This document shows positions 16,311-25,612 of a stretch of 64,000 bases of DNA, in pieces. Within the stretch, counting starts at the first letter, position 1. Each line of letters begins with the position of its first letter. The position numbers and the translations under genes were made by a program. Location: assembly GCA_023386585.1 (NCBI GenBank), contig JAEWJM010000028.1:1-64000 (forward strand). Reading direction: 5' to 3'. This DNA is from Bacteroidota bacterium. Lineage in GTDB: Bacteria > Bacteroidota > Bacteroidia > Flavobacteriales > Flavobacteriaceae. The notes beneath the pieces are model-generated. The model saw only the letters and a program-made list of their open reading frames with translations. It was not told the DNA's origin and did not search any database.

Positions 16311-17174
16311 TTATGGGACCTTACTTCCGCGGCTTTCCACCCACAGCGCAAACCAGTCCGTTTCTTCCAATTGTAATTCTGTGGCTTTTCTAAGCAACGC
16401 GATCCTTTCGGGCTTGGTCGTTCCGCAAACCGCGTGAATTCCTGCCGGATGACGAAGAATCCATGCAATGAGTATCACGTCTGCCCCGACCGCATATTTT
16501 TGCTGTAAATTCGCCAATAAGTACCGAAGCCTCTGCGTTTGCGGCGTTTCTTCCCGAAATACATTCCCCAACGGATTCCACGCCATCGGAACAATATTAT
16601 TCAATTGCATAAAATCGAGGCTTCCGTCAGTCATCGCCTCACAATTTGTCGCCGAAAATTGTATCTGGTTGTACGAAACAGGAACCAACGAAGCAATAAG
16701 TTGCGTTTGTGACGGCGTAAAATTCGAAACCCCGAATTCCAGGATCTTTCCTTCGCTGCGAAGCTTTTCAATTGCTTCGGCGATCTCGTCGGGTTGCATC
16801 AGCGGACTTGGCCTGTGAAGCAGCAGCACATCTACATACTCTGTTTGTAGGTTTTGAAGCGAATTTTCAACCGACCAGATAATGTGCCTTTTAGAGTAGT
16901 CGTAATGTTTGATCGGCAACACCCGATTCTCCGACGGATATTGAATCCCGCATTTAGTGATGATCTTGATTTGCGTGCGTTCAATTCCGCTTTGCGAAAA
17001 AGCGTTTCCGAACTCGGACTCGGTTGTATGCCCACCATAAATATCGGCATGATCAAAAGTGTCGATCCCGTTTTCAACGCAGATCGCCATCAATCCGGCC
17101 ATGTCGGTAGCCGACAACGAAGCGCCCCAGGATCCCCAGTTCATTGTGCCTGCTATCAGTCGGGATAAACTCAT
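16311..17174 (-). CDS. Aldo/keto reductase family oxidoreductase (YdhF-like)
   Basis: This 287-residue TIM-barrel AKR carries the conserved FDHADIYGG (Asp and catalytic Tyr), VLLLHRPSPL with the active-site His, and FGVSNFTPSQ. The NADPH-binding end shows AVCGTTKPERI. The family reduces aldehydes and ketones; the substrate is unknown. It is the first gene of a two-gene leftward operon with the SDR 10 bp downstream. The 291-bp spacer to the divergent moxR gene should contain both promoters, though I see no clear TAnnTTTG on the minus strand near this start. Confidence 0.88.
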   Translation of the reverse strand: MSLSRLIAGTMNWGSWGASLSATDMAGLMAICVENGIDTFDHADIYGGHTTESEFGNAFSQSGIERTQIKIITKCGIQYPSENRVLPIKHYDYSKRHIIWSVENSLQNLQTEYVDVLLLHRPSPLMQPDEIAEAIEKLRSEGKILEFGVSNFTPSQTQLIASLVPVSYNQIQFSATNCEAMTDGSLDFMQLNNIVPMAWNPLGNVFREETPQTQRLRYLLANLQQKYAVGADVILIAWILRHPAGIHAVCGTTKPERIALLRKATELQLEETDWFALWVESRGSKVP

Positions 17175-17465
17175 CTTCGCCGCTTTTAAATGGATGCACT
17201 AAATTAAAATTAATATCTGAAAGCTCGTCCAAAAAACGGCGATCCGTCCACATAAAGACAATATTGAACTCGCGGCTGTTGCAGCCGGCAGTTAAAAGCG
17301 CGGCCTCAATTCCCTACAATAAGTTAAACATTCTTAATTTAATGCGAAACGCGGCCGTTACTGGTTTGAACGCGTGTTTTTTAACCAATTGTTAACAAGG
17401 CTCACTGGAAAAAATTTTCAATTTGCAGCCGTTAATTTAACACCTAAAAATAGTCGGCACCTGAT

Positions 17466-18470
17466 ATGGAACAAAACACCGCCACCCTTGACATAAGGGC
17501 AATCAATGAGAAGATCGAGCGCGAAAGTGCATTCATCGATCTGCTTTTGATGGAAATGAATAAAGTGATCGTGGGACAAAAGCACATGACCGAGCGATTG
17601 CTCATCGGGTTGCTTGGACAAGGGCACATTCTGCTCGAGGGCGTTCCCGGCCTCGCAAAAACCCTCGCCATCAATACGCTTTCACAAGCGATCCACGCAA
17701 GCTTCAGCAGGATACAATTTACACCCGACCTTCTTCCGGCGGATGTCGTCGGAACGATGATTTACAACATCAAGCAAAATGATTTTTCAATAAAAAAGGG
17801 GCCGATATTCGCCAACTTTATCCTTGCGGATGAAATCAACCGCGCACCTGCGAAAGTGCAGTCGGCGCTGCTTGAGGCGATGCAGGAAAAGCAGGTTACC
17901 ATTGGCGACACGACTTTCAAACTCGACCGGCCGTTCCTCGTTCTCGCTACCCAAAACCCGATCGAGCAGGAAGGAACGTACCCGCTGCCCGAAGCTCAGG
18001 TTGACCGTTTCATGCTTAAGACCGTGATCGATTATCCAAAAATGGACGAGGAGCGATTGGTAATCCGCCAAAACCTGAACGGTGGCCGCGAACGTGTGAA
18101 CCAGGTCGTTTCCGTAGAACAGATTATCAGGGCGCAGGAGGCAGTTCGTGAGGTTTACATGGACGAGAAAATCGAGAAATACATCCTCGATATTGTTTTC
18201 GCGACCCGTTATCCGGAAAAATACAAACTCGAAAACCTGAAACCGCTCATCAGCTTCGGATCTTCGCCTCGAGGAAGCATCAACCTCGCAAATGCTGCGA
18301 AGTGTTATGCGTTCATCAAGCGCCGCGGCTACGTTATTCCTGAAGATGTGCGCGCCGTTGTCCACGATGTACTGCGCCACAGGATCGGCGTGACCTATGA
18401 AGCCGAAGCCGAAAACATAACTTCTGTCGACATCATCAATAAAATCGTAAATGAGGTCGAAGTACCATAA
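17466..18470 (+). CDS. moxR: MoxR-type AAA ATPase, first gene of the Bat operon
   Basis: This 334-residue protein has a Walker A GVPGLAKT (59-66), Walker B FILADEINRA (118-126) and a sensor region ATQNPIEQEGTYPLPEAQ typical of MoxR ATPases. MoxR proteins are thought to act as chaperones that mature or assemble partner complexes together with von Willebrand A proteins. Here it heads the classic Bacteroidota series moxR-DUF58-membrane protein-batA-batB-batC-batD-batE, all on this strand. It is cytoplasmic. A TCAATTTG sequence ~40 bp upstream is a weak -7 candidate. A repeat-rich 79-bp spacer follows. Confidence 0.95.
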   Translation: MEQNTATLDIRAINEKIERESAFIDLLLMEMNKVIVGQKHMTERLLIGLLGQGHILLEGVPGLAKTLAINTLSQAIHASFSRIQFTPDLLPADVVGTMIYNIKQNDFSIKKGPIFANFILADEINRAPAKVQSALLEAMQEKQVTIGDTTFKLDRPFLVLATQNPIEQEGTYPLPEAQVDRFMLKTVIDYPKMDEERLVIRQNLNGGRERVNQVVSVEQIIRAQEAVREVYMDEKIEKYILDIVFATRYPEKYKLENLKPLISFGSSPRGSINLANAAKCYAFIKRRGYVIPEDVRAVVHDVLRHRIGVTYEAEAENITSVDIINKIVNEVEVP

Positions 18471-18474
18471 ATCT

Positions 18475-18548
18475 GTTCAAAGTTTAATGTTTCAAGTTCA
18501 AAGTTGACGCGATGTACAGAAACCTTAGACCTTAAACTTTAAACATTC
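18475..18548. repeat. AT-rich imperfect inverted/direct repeat between moxR and DUF58 gene
   Basis: The spacer contains GTTCAAAGTTTAATGTTTCA, then a second TTCAAAGTT, and near the end CTTAAACTTTAAACATTC, which is roughly complementary to the beginning. It can fold as a weak hairpin inside the operon. It is non-coding and could adjust expression between moxR and the downstream genes. Confidence 0.55.
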
Positions 18549-18549
18549 A

Positions 18550-19419
18550 ATGGATACAAAAGAACTGCTCAAAAAAGTACGCAAGATCGAGATCAAAACC
18601 CGACGGCTGAGCGACCATATTTTTTCGGGCGAATACCATACTTCCTTTAAAGGACGCGGAATGACTTTCAGCGAAGTGCGCCAATATCAGTTTGGCGACG
18701 ATGTCCGTGCAATCGATTGGAACGTAACCGCGCGCTATAATGAGCCGTTCGTAAAGGTTTTTGAAGAAGAGCGCGAGCTGACAATGATCCTGATGGTTGA
18801 CGTCAGCGGATCGGAAAGCTTTGGTTCGCGAAAGCAAATGAAGAATGAAATCGTGACTGAAATCGCTGCCACCATGGCTTTTTCAGCAACTCAGAATAAC
18901 GATAAGATCGGATTGATTTTGTTTTCTGACGAGATCGAACTTTACATTCCGCCAAAGAAGGGAAAATCACACGTACTGCGAATCATACGTGAACTGATAG
19001 AATTCCAGCCGAAAAGCAAGCGGACCGACATTTCCACGGCGCTTAAATTCTTATCGGGAATTATGAAGAAAAAAGCGATTGTGTTCCTGATTTCGGATTT
19101 TCTTTCGCAGAAAAATTATGAGCAGACGCTGAAAATCGCATCCAAAAAACACGACATTACCGGAATCCGCGTCTATGACATCCGGGAAGAGAAAATGCCC
19201 GACCTTGGAATGGTTACGATGGTTGACGCCGAAACGGGCGCGGCATCACTGATAAACACCGGTTCGCGATCAGTCAGAATGGCTTACGAAAAGTCTTATC
19301 ACGAAAAAGTTGCTTATTTCCGTGAAACTTTCAGCAAATGCGGAGCGGGCGTCGTCAGCACACGCGTCGATGAGAGCTATGTCACCAAACTGCTCGGTTA
19401 TTTTAAATCGCGCACCTGA
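18550..19419 (+). CDS. DUF58 domain protein of the Bat operon
   Basis: This 289-residue soluble protein has the DUF58 core: EYHTSFKGRGMTFSEVRQY (about 28-46), GDDVRAIDWNVTARYNEPFVK, and a vWA-like DVSGSESFGS metal-site remnant. In Bacteroidota it is always paired with moxR and the Bat genes. The exact biochemical role is not known; it is thought to interact with the MoxR ATPase or the vWA proteins. It is separated from moxR by a 79-bp repeat-bearing spacer and ends 3 bp before the next gene. Confidence 0.92.
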   Translation: MDTKELLKKVRKIEIKTRRLSDHIFSGEYHTSFKGRGMTFSEVRQYQFGDDVRAIDWNVTARYNEPFVKVFEEERELTMILMVDVSGSESFGSRKQMKNEIVTEIAATMAFSATQNNDKIGLILFSDEIELYIPPKKGKSHVLRIIRELIEFQPKSKRTDISTALKFLSGIMKKKAIVFLISDFLSQKNYEQTLKIASKKHDITGIRVYDIREEKMPDLGMVTMVDAETGAASLINTGSRSVRMAYEKSYHEKVAYFRETFSKCGAGVVSTRVDESYVTKLLGYFKSRT

Positions 19420-19422
19420 TCA

Positions 19423-21039
19423 ATGAAAAAACAACTTTACATATTGCTTTTGGCGGTACTGCCTCTTGCGGGCATGGCTCAACAAAATCCGGTCGCGACC
19501 TCGGTTGACACGCTGAAAAACAAGATTGGCGCGCAATTCAACCTTACGCTCAAAGTGACGGCTGATACTTCGGCGCTGGTGACTTTTCCGTCTGGAAAGA
19601 CAATCGGCCCAATGGAAGTCATACGAAATTATAAAATTGACACGCTCAAGAAAGGCTCACAGTACGAGTTGGTCAAAAAATATGGCATCACGCAATTCGA
19701 CTCCGGAAAATATTTAATTCCGCCATTGAAAGTCGTCATCGGCGGAAAGCAATTCCTGACCGACAACCTGCACCTGGAAGTTTCCAATGTTAAAGTCGAC
19801 ACGCTAAAGCAAAAATTGTATGACATCAAAGGAATAATCGGCAGCGGAAGCACCAATTCCGACTGGTGGAAGTACCTTTTGATTGCCTTGTTTATTGCCA
19901 TTGTCGGCGTATTGGTTTATCGATTCGTCAAAAATCGGCAACAGAAAAAGGAAGCTGCCCAACCGTTTAAATCCCCAATTGAAAAAGCGGCGACGCTACT
20001 TCAGCAGCTCGAGAAAAAGGAACTGTGGCAGAAAGGCGAAGTCAAGAATTATTACAGCGAGCTGACCGATATTGCGCGGAATTACATTGAAGAGGCGATC
20101 CAGATTCCGGCAATGGAAAGTACGACTTCCGAGCTGCTGCTGGCGCTGCGTTCGGCTGCGGTGAAGAAGAACATGTCACTTTCTCCCGAAACTGTCGAAA
20201 ACCTTGAGAAAGTATTACGGCAAGCCGACCTGGTGAAATTCGCAAAATCGCAGCCATTGGACTTTGAAATCGCCGACGATCGCAAGAAGATCGAGCAGGC
20301 AATTTTTACTCTCGACAAATCGATGCCCGAAGAAAACGAGGACGATTTGAGATGGAAGGAAATGCAGCGCCAGAAAATGCTCCGCCGGCAAAAACGCAAC
20401 AGGATCGTAATAACCGTAGGCGCAGTAGTGTTTCTGCTGCTGGCGACAACGCTGTATTTTGCTGCGACACGCGGATTCAATTACGTAAAAGACAATATAA
20501 TCGGACATCCGACCAAAGACCTGCTGGAAGGCGATTGGATCGCAAGCGAATACGGGAATCCGGGCGTTTATGTCGAAACTCCGAAAGTGCTGAAGCGATA
20601 CGATGCACAGAAGATCATTCCGAAGGAAGCGATGGCGATGATAAAGGAATTCCAGATGTTCGCCTACGGCAGCATGATGGATAATTTCTATATCCTGGTT
20701 TCAACAAACTCATACAAAGGGGAAACTCAGATCGATTTGAACAAGGCGCTCGACGGTGTGATAAATACGCTTGAACTTCAGGGTGCGCAGAATATTCTGG
20801 TAAAGCAGGAAGATTTCCAGACTCGTGAAGGAATCAGTGGCTTGAAAGCCTACGGAACTTTCTCGCGAATCGATCCAAATAAAAAAGAAAGCGTGAAACT
20901 CTATTACGAACTGCTGCTTTTTGGCCAGCAAAACGGGCTGCAACAGGTTATGATCATGCACGAAGAAGGCGACGAATACGGAAAACAGGTTTCGCAGCGC
21001 GTACTCAATTCAGTTGAATTTAAATCGGTACAGCAATGA
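19423..21039 (+). CDS. Bat operon membrane protein with extra C-terminal domain
   Basis: This 538-residue protein has a signal peptide (1-20) and a periplasmic beta-rich part (~21-147) like BatD-type domains. A transmembrane helix (151-168) is followed by a cytoplasmic helical part (~180-320, DUF4381-like) and a second transmembrane helix (328-347). The C-terminal ~190 residues (350-538) are an additional domain I do not recognise, containing DLLEGDWIASEYGN and VSTNSYKGETQIDLN. The stop overlaps the batA start by 4 bp. It sits in the usual position between DUF58 and batA. By context it should be an inner-membrane part of the Bat complex. Confidence 0.8.
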   Translation: MKKQLYILLLAVLPLAGMAQQNPVATSVDTLKNKIGAQFNLTLKVTADTSALVTFPSGKTIGPMEVIRNYKIDTLKKGSQYELVKKYGITQFDSGKYLIPPLKVVIGGKQFLTDNLHLEVSNVKVDTLKQKLYDIKGIIGSGSTNSDWWKYLLIALFIAIVGVLVYRFVKNRQQKKEAAQPFKSPIEKAATLLQQLEKKELWQKGEVKNYYSELTDIARNYIEEAIQIPAMESTTSELLLALRSAAVKKNMSLSPETVENLEKVLRQADLVKFAKSQPLDFEIADDRKKIEQAIFTLDKSMPEENEDDLRWKEMQRQKMLRRQKRNRIVITVGAVVFLLLATTLYFAATRGFNYVKDNIIGHPTKDLLEGDWIASEYGNPGVYVETPKVLKRYDAQKIIPKEAMAMIKEFQMFAYGSMMDNFYILVSTNSYKGETQIDLNKALDGVINTLELQGAQNILVKQEDFQTREGISGLKAYGTFSRIDPNKKESVKLYYELLLFGQQNGLQQVMIMHEEGDEYGKQVSQRVLNSVEFKSVQQ

Positions 21040-22040
21040 TGAGCGAAGTGAGTTTCATGAACCCGCAGTTTTTCTGGCTGTTCCTGCTATTGCCGATTGC
21101 AATCGCCTGGCATGTCTGGAAAAGAAAGGAACAAACTGCAACCTTAAGCATAAGTTCGCTTGACGGATTTGCAGCTGCCGGATCATTTCTCGCCAAATTA
21201 AAGCCATTGCTTTTTGTGATGAGGTTGCTGGCGCTTTCGCTGATGATCGTAGCAATGGCACGTCCGCGTACGGTTGACATCAGCAATAAAACAAAAACAA
21301 CCAAAGGAATCGACATTGTAATGGCAATCGACGTTTCAAGCAGTATGTTGGCGCGCGACCTGAAGCCAAACCGGCTTGCGGCGTTGAAAGATGTGGCATC
21401 CGACTTCGTAAAGGCGCGCCCGAACGATCGCATCGGCCTTGTTGTTTATGCCGGGGAAGCATACACAAAAACACCCGTAACCAGCGACAAAGCAATAATT
21501 CTCGATGCGCTTAACGGAATAAAATTCGACGGCGTGCTGCAGGACGGAACGGCAATCGGCATGGGCTTGGCAACTGCTGTCAACCGACTAAAAGACAGTA
21601 AGGCGAAAAGTCGGATCATCATTTTATTGACCGATGGTGTGAATAATTCCGGTACGATCGAGCCCGAAACAGCCTCCGATATCGCGAAAGAATATGGGAT
21701 CAAGGTTTATACGATCGGAATCGGGAAAAATGGAATGGCCGAATTTCCATATGCGGTTGCGCCAAACGGTGACTTTATTTTCCGTATGATGCAAGTCGAA
21801 ATCGACGAAGCGCTAATGAAAAGCATTGCCCGCAAAACCGATGGCCGCTATTTCCGGGCGACAAGCAATACGCGGCTGAATTCGATTTACAACGAAATCA
21901 ACAAGCTGGAAACAACCGAAATCGAAGAACTGAAATATTACGATTATGACGACAAATACCGGCCACTGCTGATTTTTGCGGGACTTTTGCTCCTTGTTGA
22001 GGTCGGATTGCGCCAAACTGTATTCAGGAGCTTCATCTAA
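21036..22040 (+). CDS. batA: BatA: vWA domain inner-membrane protein
   Basis: This 334-residue protein has two N-terminal transmembrane helices (about 10-30 and 55-75), a von Willebrand A domain with MIDAS residues (MAIDVSSSML near 93-102, LTDGVNNSG near 195-203), and a C-terminal transmembrane helix. This is BatA of the Bacteroides aerotolerance operon. It overlaps the preceding gene by 4 bp and ends 5 bp before batB. The vWA domain likely faces the periplasm and binds a divalent metal and a partner protein. Confidence 0.93.
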   Translation: MMSEVSFMNPQFFWLFLLLPIAIAWHVWKRKEQTATLSISSLDGFAAAGSFLAKLKPLLFVMRLLALSLMIVAMARPRTVDISNKTKTTKGIDIVMAIDVSSSMLARDLKPNRLAALKDVASDFVKARPNDRIGLVVYAGEAYTKTPVTSDKAIILDALNGIKFDGVLQDGTAIGMGLATAVNRLKDSKAKSRIIILLTDGVNNSGTIEPETASDIAKEYGIKVYTIGIGKNGMAEFPYAVAPNGDFIFRMMQVEIDEALMKSIARKTDGRYFRATSNTRLNSIYNEINKLETTEIEELKYYDYDDKYRPLLIFAGLLLLVEVGLRQTVFRSFI

Positions 22041-22045
22041 GAATT

Positions 22046-23083
22046 ATGTACGAACTCGAAGAGACAAAATATTTATGGCTTTTGGTCGCGTTGCCTTTGC
22101 TGACGCTGATTTTTCTTTTTAACCTTTATTGGCAAAGAAGGAAGCAGCGTGAATTTGGCGATGCCGACTTGCTGCGCAAACTGACGCCGGAACGGTCGGT
22201 TTTTAAAAACGTATTGAAGTTTGTGCTGGTGATTTTGGCGTTGGCGAGCCTTGTCTGGGCGCTGGTCAATCCGAAAATCGGCACCAAGATCGAGACCGTC
22301 AAACGCGAAGGAATCGACATTGTCTTTGCCATGGACGTTTCCAAATCGATGCTCGCCGAAGATGTGGCACCAAACCGGCTTGAGAAAAGCAAGCAGTTGG
22401 TCTCACAAATCATAAACAACCTCGGAAGCGACCGCATCGGAATCGTTGCCTACGCCGGAAGCGCGTTTCCTGTTCTTCCGATCACCAGCGATTACGGCGT
22501 TGCAAAAATGTTCCTGCAAAGCATGTCGCCGGGAATGGTTTCTTCACAGGGAACTTCATTGGACGAGGCAATCAAGATGTCGGTTGGCTATTTCGACAAA
22601 GACAGCAAGACCAACAAGCTGTTGATATTGATTTCAGACGGCGAAGATCATTCGGAAGGCGCAGAAGATGCGGCCGATGAGGCGCGCAAGGCCGGGCTTA
22701 AAATCATTACGATTGGAGTCGGAACCGAGCGTGGCGGTCCGATCCCGTTAAGGCGTAATGGCGTTGTTGACAGCTTTCAGCGCGACCAGAATAATGAAGT
22801 AGTGATTTCCAAGTTGAATCAGTCCACATTGGAAGCGATCGCCAAAAGCACAAAAGGCGGATATGTCAATGGCAACAGCACAAAGCAGGTGCTCGATTAT
22901 ATAAAGAATGCGCTCGACCATATTGAAAAAACAGAATTCGAAAGTACGCAAATGGCCGACTTTGAATCGCAGTTCCAATGGTTCATCGGGATTGCGTTTG
23001 CGCTGCTGTTTATCGACATATTCCTGCTGGAGCGGCGTACACAATGGCTGAAGAAGCTCAATTTGTTTAATGAAAAGGATTAA
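22046..23083 (+). CDS. batB: BatB: vWA domain inner-membrane protein
   Basis: This 345-residue protein, paralogous to BatA, has N-terminal transmembrane segments (LWLLVALPLLTLIFLF and VLKFVLVILALASLVWAL), a vWA domain with FAMDVSKSMLAED and ISDGEDHSEG, and a C-terminal helix (FIGIAFALLFIDIFLL). It directly follows batA, and its stop overlaps the batC start by one base (TAATG). BatA and BatB are thought to form a membrane complex. Confidence 0.93.
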   Translation: MYELEETKYLWLLVALPLLTLIFLFNLYWQRRKQREFGDADLLRKLTPERSVFKNVLKFVLVILALASLVWALVNPKIGTKIETVKREGIDIVFAMDVSKSMLAEDVAPNRLEKSKQLVSQIINNLGSDRIGIVAYAGSAFPVLPITSDYGVAKMFLQSMSPGMVSSQGTSLDEAIKMSVGYFDKDSKTNKLLILISDGEDHSEGAEDAADEARKAGLKIITIGVGTERGGPIPLRRNGVVDSFQRDQNNEVVISKLNQSTLEAIAKSTKGGYVNGNSTKQVLDYIKNALDHIEKTEFESTQMADFESQFQWFIGIAFALLFIDIFLLERRTQWLKKLNLFNEKD

Positions 23084-23838
23084 TGAAGAAGTTACTCACA
23101 TACTTGCTTTTCTTTTGTTTCGGGATGATTTTCTCGCAGGAAAAAGACCGTGCACTTCCCAAAGGAAATGATGCTTTCGCCGAAAAAGCCTTCGCAGACG
23201 CGGAAGCGCAATACCGGATATCGGAATTCAAATCGCCAAGAAAGGCGTCCGCAGCTTACAACCTCGGAAATGCGATATATCGTCAGAATCAGAAATCGGA
23301 AGCGGGACTGGCATTCAAAAAAGCGATCCAAAAAGCGAAAACATATCAGGAGAAACATCGGGCTTACCACAACCTTGGGAATGTCCTGATGGCCGAAAAA
23401 AACTATGAAGGCGCTGTTGAGGCCTACAAAAATGCCTTGCGAAACGATCCAAATGACGAAGAAACGCGGTACAATTATGCGTTGGCAAAGGAATATCTGA
23501 AGAATAATCCGAAGCCGAAGGACGACAAGAACAAGGATAAAAAGAACGACAAGAAAGATAATAAGGACAACAAAGACAAGAAAGACCAGAAGGACAAAAA
23601 CCAGGATAAAAAAGACGACAAAGGCCAAAAGGACCAAAAGAAGGACGACCAGAAAAAAGATCAGGGAGACAAAGGTGACAAAAAAGACGAGAAGCCAAAG
23701 CCTGCGCCTGGCGGAATCTCAAAACAACGATTGGAAAACCTTTTGGATGCGGTGAATAATGAAGAGAAGAAAGTCCAACAAAAGGTCAACGCCAAGAAAG
23801 TCAAGGCGCCACCGGTAAAAACAGAAAAAGATTGGTAA
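23083..23838 (+). CDS. batC: BatC: TPR protein with long Lys/Asp-rich tail
   Basis: This 251-residue protein has a signal peptide (about 1-19, ending near FSQE), two to three TPR units (about 30-140: AYNLGNAIYRQNQ, AYHNLGNVLMAEKNYEGAVEAYKNAL), then an extreme low-complexity segment (about 143-210) made almost only of Lys, Asp, Asn and Gln, and a short conserved end (ISKQRLENLLDAVNNEEKKV). BatC TPR proteins act as scaffolds in the periplasm. Its start overlaps batB. The KD-rich linker looks disordered and repeat-expanded at DNA level (23509-23712). Confidence 0.9.
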   Translation: MKKLLTYLLFFCFGMIFSQEKDRALPKGNDAFAEKAFADAEAQYRISEFKSPRKASAAYNLGNAIYRQNQKSEAGLAFKKAIQKAKTYQEKHRAYHNLGNVLMAEKNYEGAVEAYKNALRNDPNDEETRYNYALAKEYLKNNPKPKDDKNKDKKNDKKDNKDNKDKKDQKDKNQDKKDDKGQKDQKKDDQKKDQGDKGDKKDEKPKPAPGGISKQRLENLLDAVNNEEKKVQQKVNAKKVKAPPVKTEKDW

Positions 23839-23855
23839 TGTTAATGAATAACGCC

Positions 23856-25607
23856 ATGAAGAAATATGCCATCCTATTGCTGTTAAGCTTTCAAGGGCTG
23901 CTGGCTCAAGTCCAATTTGACGCCAAGGCGAGCAAGCAAACATTGGGGATAAACGAGCGGCTGCGCGTCGATTTTTCGATGAATGCCGACGGAGACAACT
24001 TCGTTCCGCCTTCATTCGAAGGATTCCGCGTTGTTGCCGGGCCAAGCCAGCAGGTGAGCCAGTCGTGGGTCAACGGCAAGAGCACATTCAATAAAATATA
24101 TTCTTATTATTTGCTTCCCACACAACGCGGAACGGTAACAATAAAGCAGGCATCAATAGAAATCAACGGGCAGGTTTACAAAACTGCGCCGATAAAAATC
24201 ACGGTTACCGCCGCTGTTGAGCAGCCACGAGATCCAAACGACACGCAGATCGATGCCGACGACGCGCTTCATCTTGTCGCTGAGGTTTCCAAAACCGACC
24301 CGTACATCAATGAGCCAATTACGGTTGTTTACAAATTGTACTTCAGCTATAACGTCGGAATTACGAACTGGCGTGAACTCGACAAACCCAAGTACAACGA
24401 TTTCTGGAGCCAGAACATCGACATCAAACAACTTCAGGTTGAAGAAGGCCGATACAATGGCGAGCGCTATCGGTATGTTGTTTTGCGCAAAACGGTGCTT
24501 TATCCACAGAAGGCAGGAAAACTTAAAATTGAGCCGCTGTCACTCGACCTCGATGTCGAACTTCCGTCAAACCGTCGCACGATTTTCGGCCAAATGATTC
24601 CGGTAGAAGACAACAAACGGGTTTCCGCAGGTGAAAAAAGTATTAATGTCAAGCCGCTGCCTGAGGCCGGGAAGCCGGAAGATTTCTCTGGCGCGGTCGG
24701 AAGATTCGACTTTAAGGTTACGCCGTCGCGTACTGTAATCAAGAACGGCGAATCGCTTGAACTTACCGTCAGCGTCAGTGGAAACGGGAACATGAAGTTG
24801 TTCACGCTTCCCAAACCGGTTGTTCCGTCGGCACTGGAAATGTACGATCCGGTACACAAGGAAAATGTCAACACAAACTTGAACGGAATGTCGGGCCGGA
24901 TAACCGACAGCTATACGATCATCCCGCAGTTCAAAGGCAAATATCCGATCAAGGCAATGTCGTTTTCCTATTTCGACCTGGCTTCGCGCCGTTACAAAAC
25001 CATAACTTCTCCTGAAATAATGGTTAACGTGCTCGATGGGCCAACAGCCGGAAGCGCTGTAGCGACCGGTTCTTCGGCTCCCGAGAAAATGAAGATTGCT
25101 TCAAACGAACAGTTCAAGTTCATCAAGCTAAAGACGAAGTTGCAGCCAAAGAACAAAAAGGACTTTTTCGGTTCGCCCGGATTTTATGCGGGAATTGCGT
25201 TGCCGTTTTTGTGCATTCCGCTGCTGGTTTTACTGCGACGGAAAAAACGGGCGATCGACAATGATGTTGAGGGAAACAAGACACGAAATTCCAACAGGTT
25301 GGCCAAAAAGTACCTTTCCGACGCAAGGCTACACCTGGCCAATCGGGAGCTGTTTTATGTTTCGCTTGAAAAAGCGCTCCACAATTTCCTGAAGGCAAAA
25401 TTGAAAATCGAAACTTCGGAAATGCGAAAGGAAAGGATCCGTGAAATCTTGCTCGAGCGCGGCGCGCAGCCTGAAACGGTATCCGACTTCATCAGCATTG
25501 CCGAAAATTGCGAATTTGCCCGTTACGCGCCATCAGCGGCGGCGGCCACACAAAGTGAGTACGATCGCGCGGTTGCTGTTCTGTCCGAACTTGAAAAACA
25601 AATCTGA
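23856..25607 (+). CDS. batD: BatD: large Bat operon membrane protein
   Basis: From the ATG at 23856 the product is 583 residues and begins with a clean signal peptide (MKKYAILLLLSFQGLLAQ). An in-frame ATG at 23838, overlapping the batC stop as TAATG, is an alternative. The periplasmic region contains several beta-sandwich repeats typical of BatD/oxygen-tolerance proteins. A transmembrane helix (FYAGIALPFLCIPLLVLL, ~425-442) precedes a cytoplasmic helical C-terminus (ARLHLANRELFYVSLEKALHNFL). It is followed after 5 bp by batE. Confidence 0.92.
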   Translation: MKKYAILLLLSFQGLLAQVQFDAKASKQTLGINERLRVDFSMNADGDNFVPPSFEGFRVVAGPSQQVSQSWVNGKSTFNKIYSYYLLPTQRGTVTIKQASIEINGQVYKTAPIKITVTAAVEQPRDPNDTQIDADDALHLVAEVSKTDPYINEPITVVYKLYFSYNVGITNWRELDKPKYNDFWSQNIDIKQLQVEEGRYNGERYRYVVLRKTVLYPQKAGKLKIEPLSLDLDVELPSNRRTIFGQMIPVEDNKRVSAGEKSINVKPLPEAGKPEDFSGAVGRFDFKVTPSRTVIKNGESLELTVSVSGNGNMKLFTLPKPVVPSALEMYDPVHKENVNTNLNGMSGRITDSYTIIPQFKGKYPIKAMSFSYFDLASRRYKTITSPEIMVNVLDGPTAGSAVATGSSAPEKMKIASNEQFKFIKLKTKLQPKNKKDFFGSPGFYAGIALPFLCIPLLVLLRRKKRAIDNDVEGNKTRNSNRLAKKYLSDARLHLANRELFYVSLEKALHNFLKAKLKIETSEMRKERIREILLERGAQPETVSDFISIAENCEFARYAPSAAAATQSEYDRAVAVLSELEKQI

Positions 25608-25612
25608 CGAAA

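Noticed and set aside
17787..18380. 197-codon minus-strand ORF inside moxR
   Set aside because: It is antisense to a fully conserved MoxR gene with clear Walker motifs; a typical shadow ORF.
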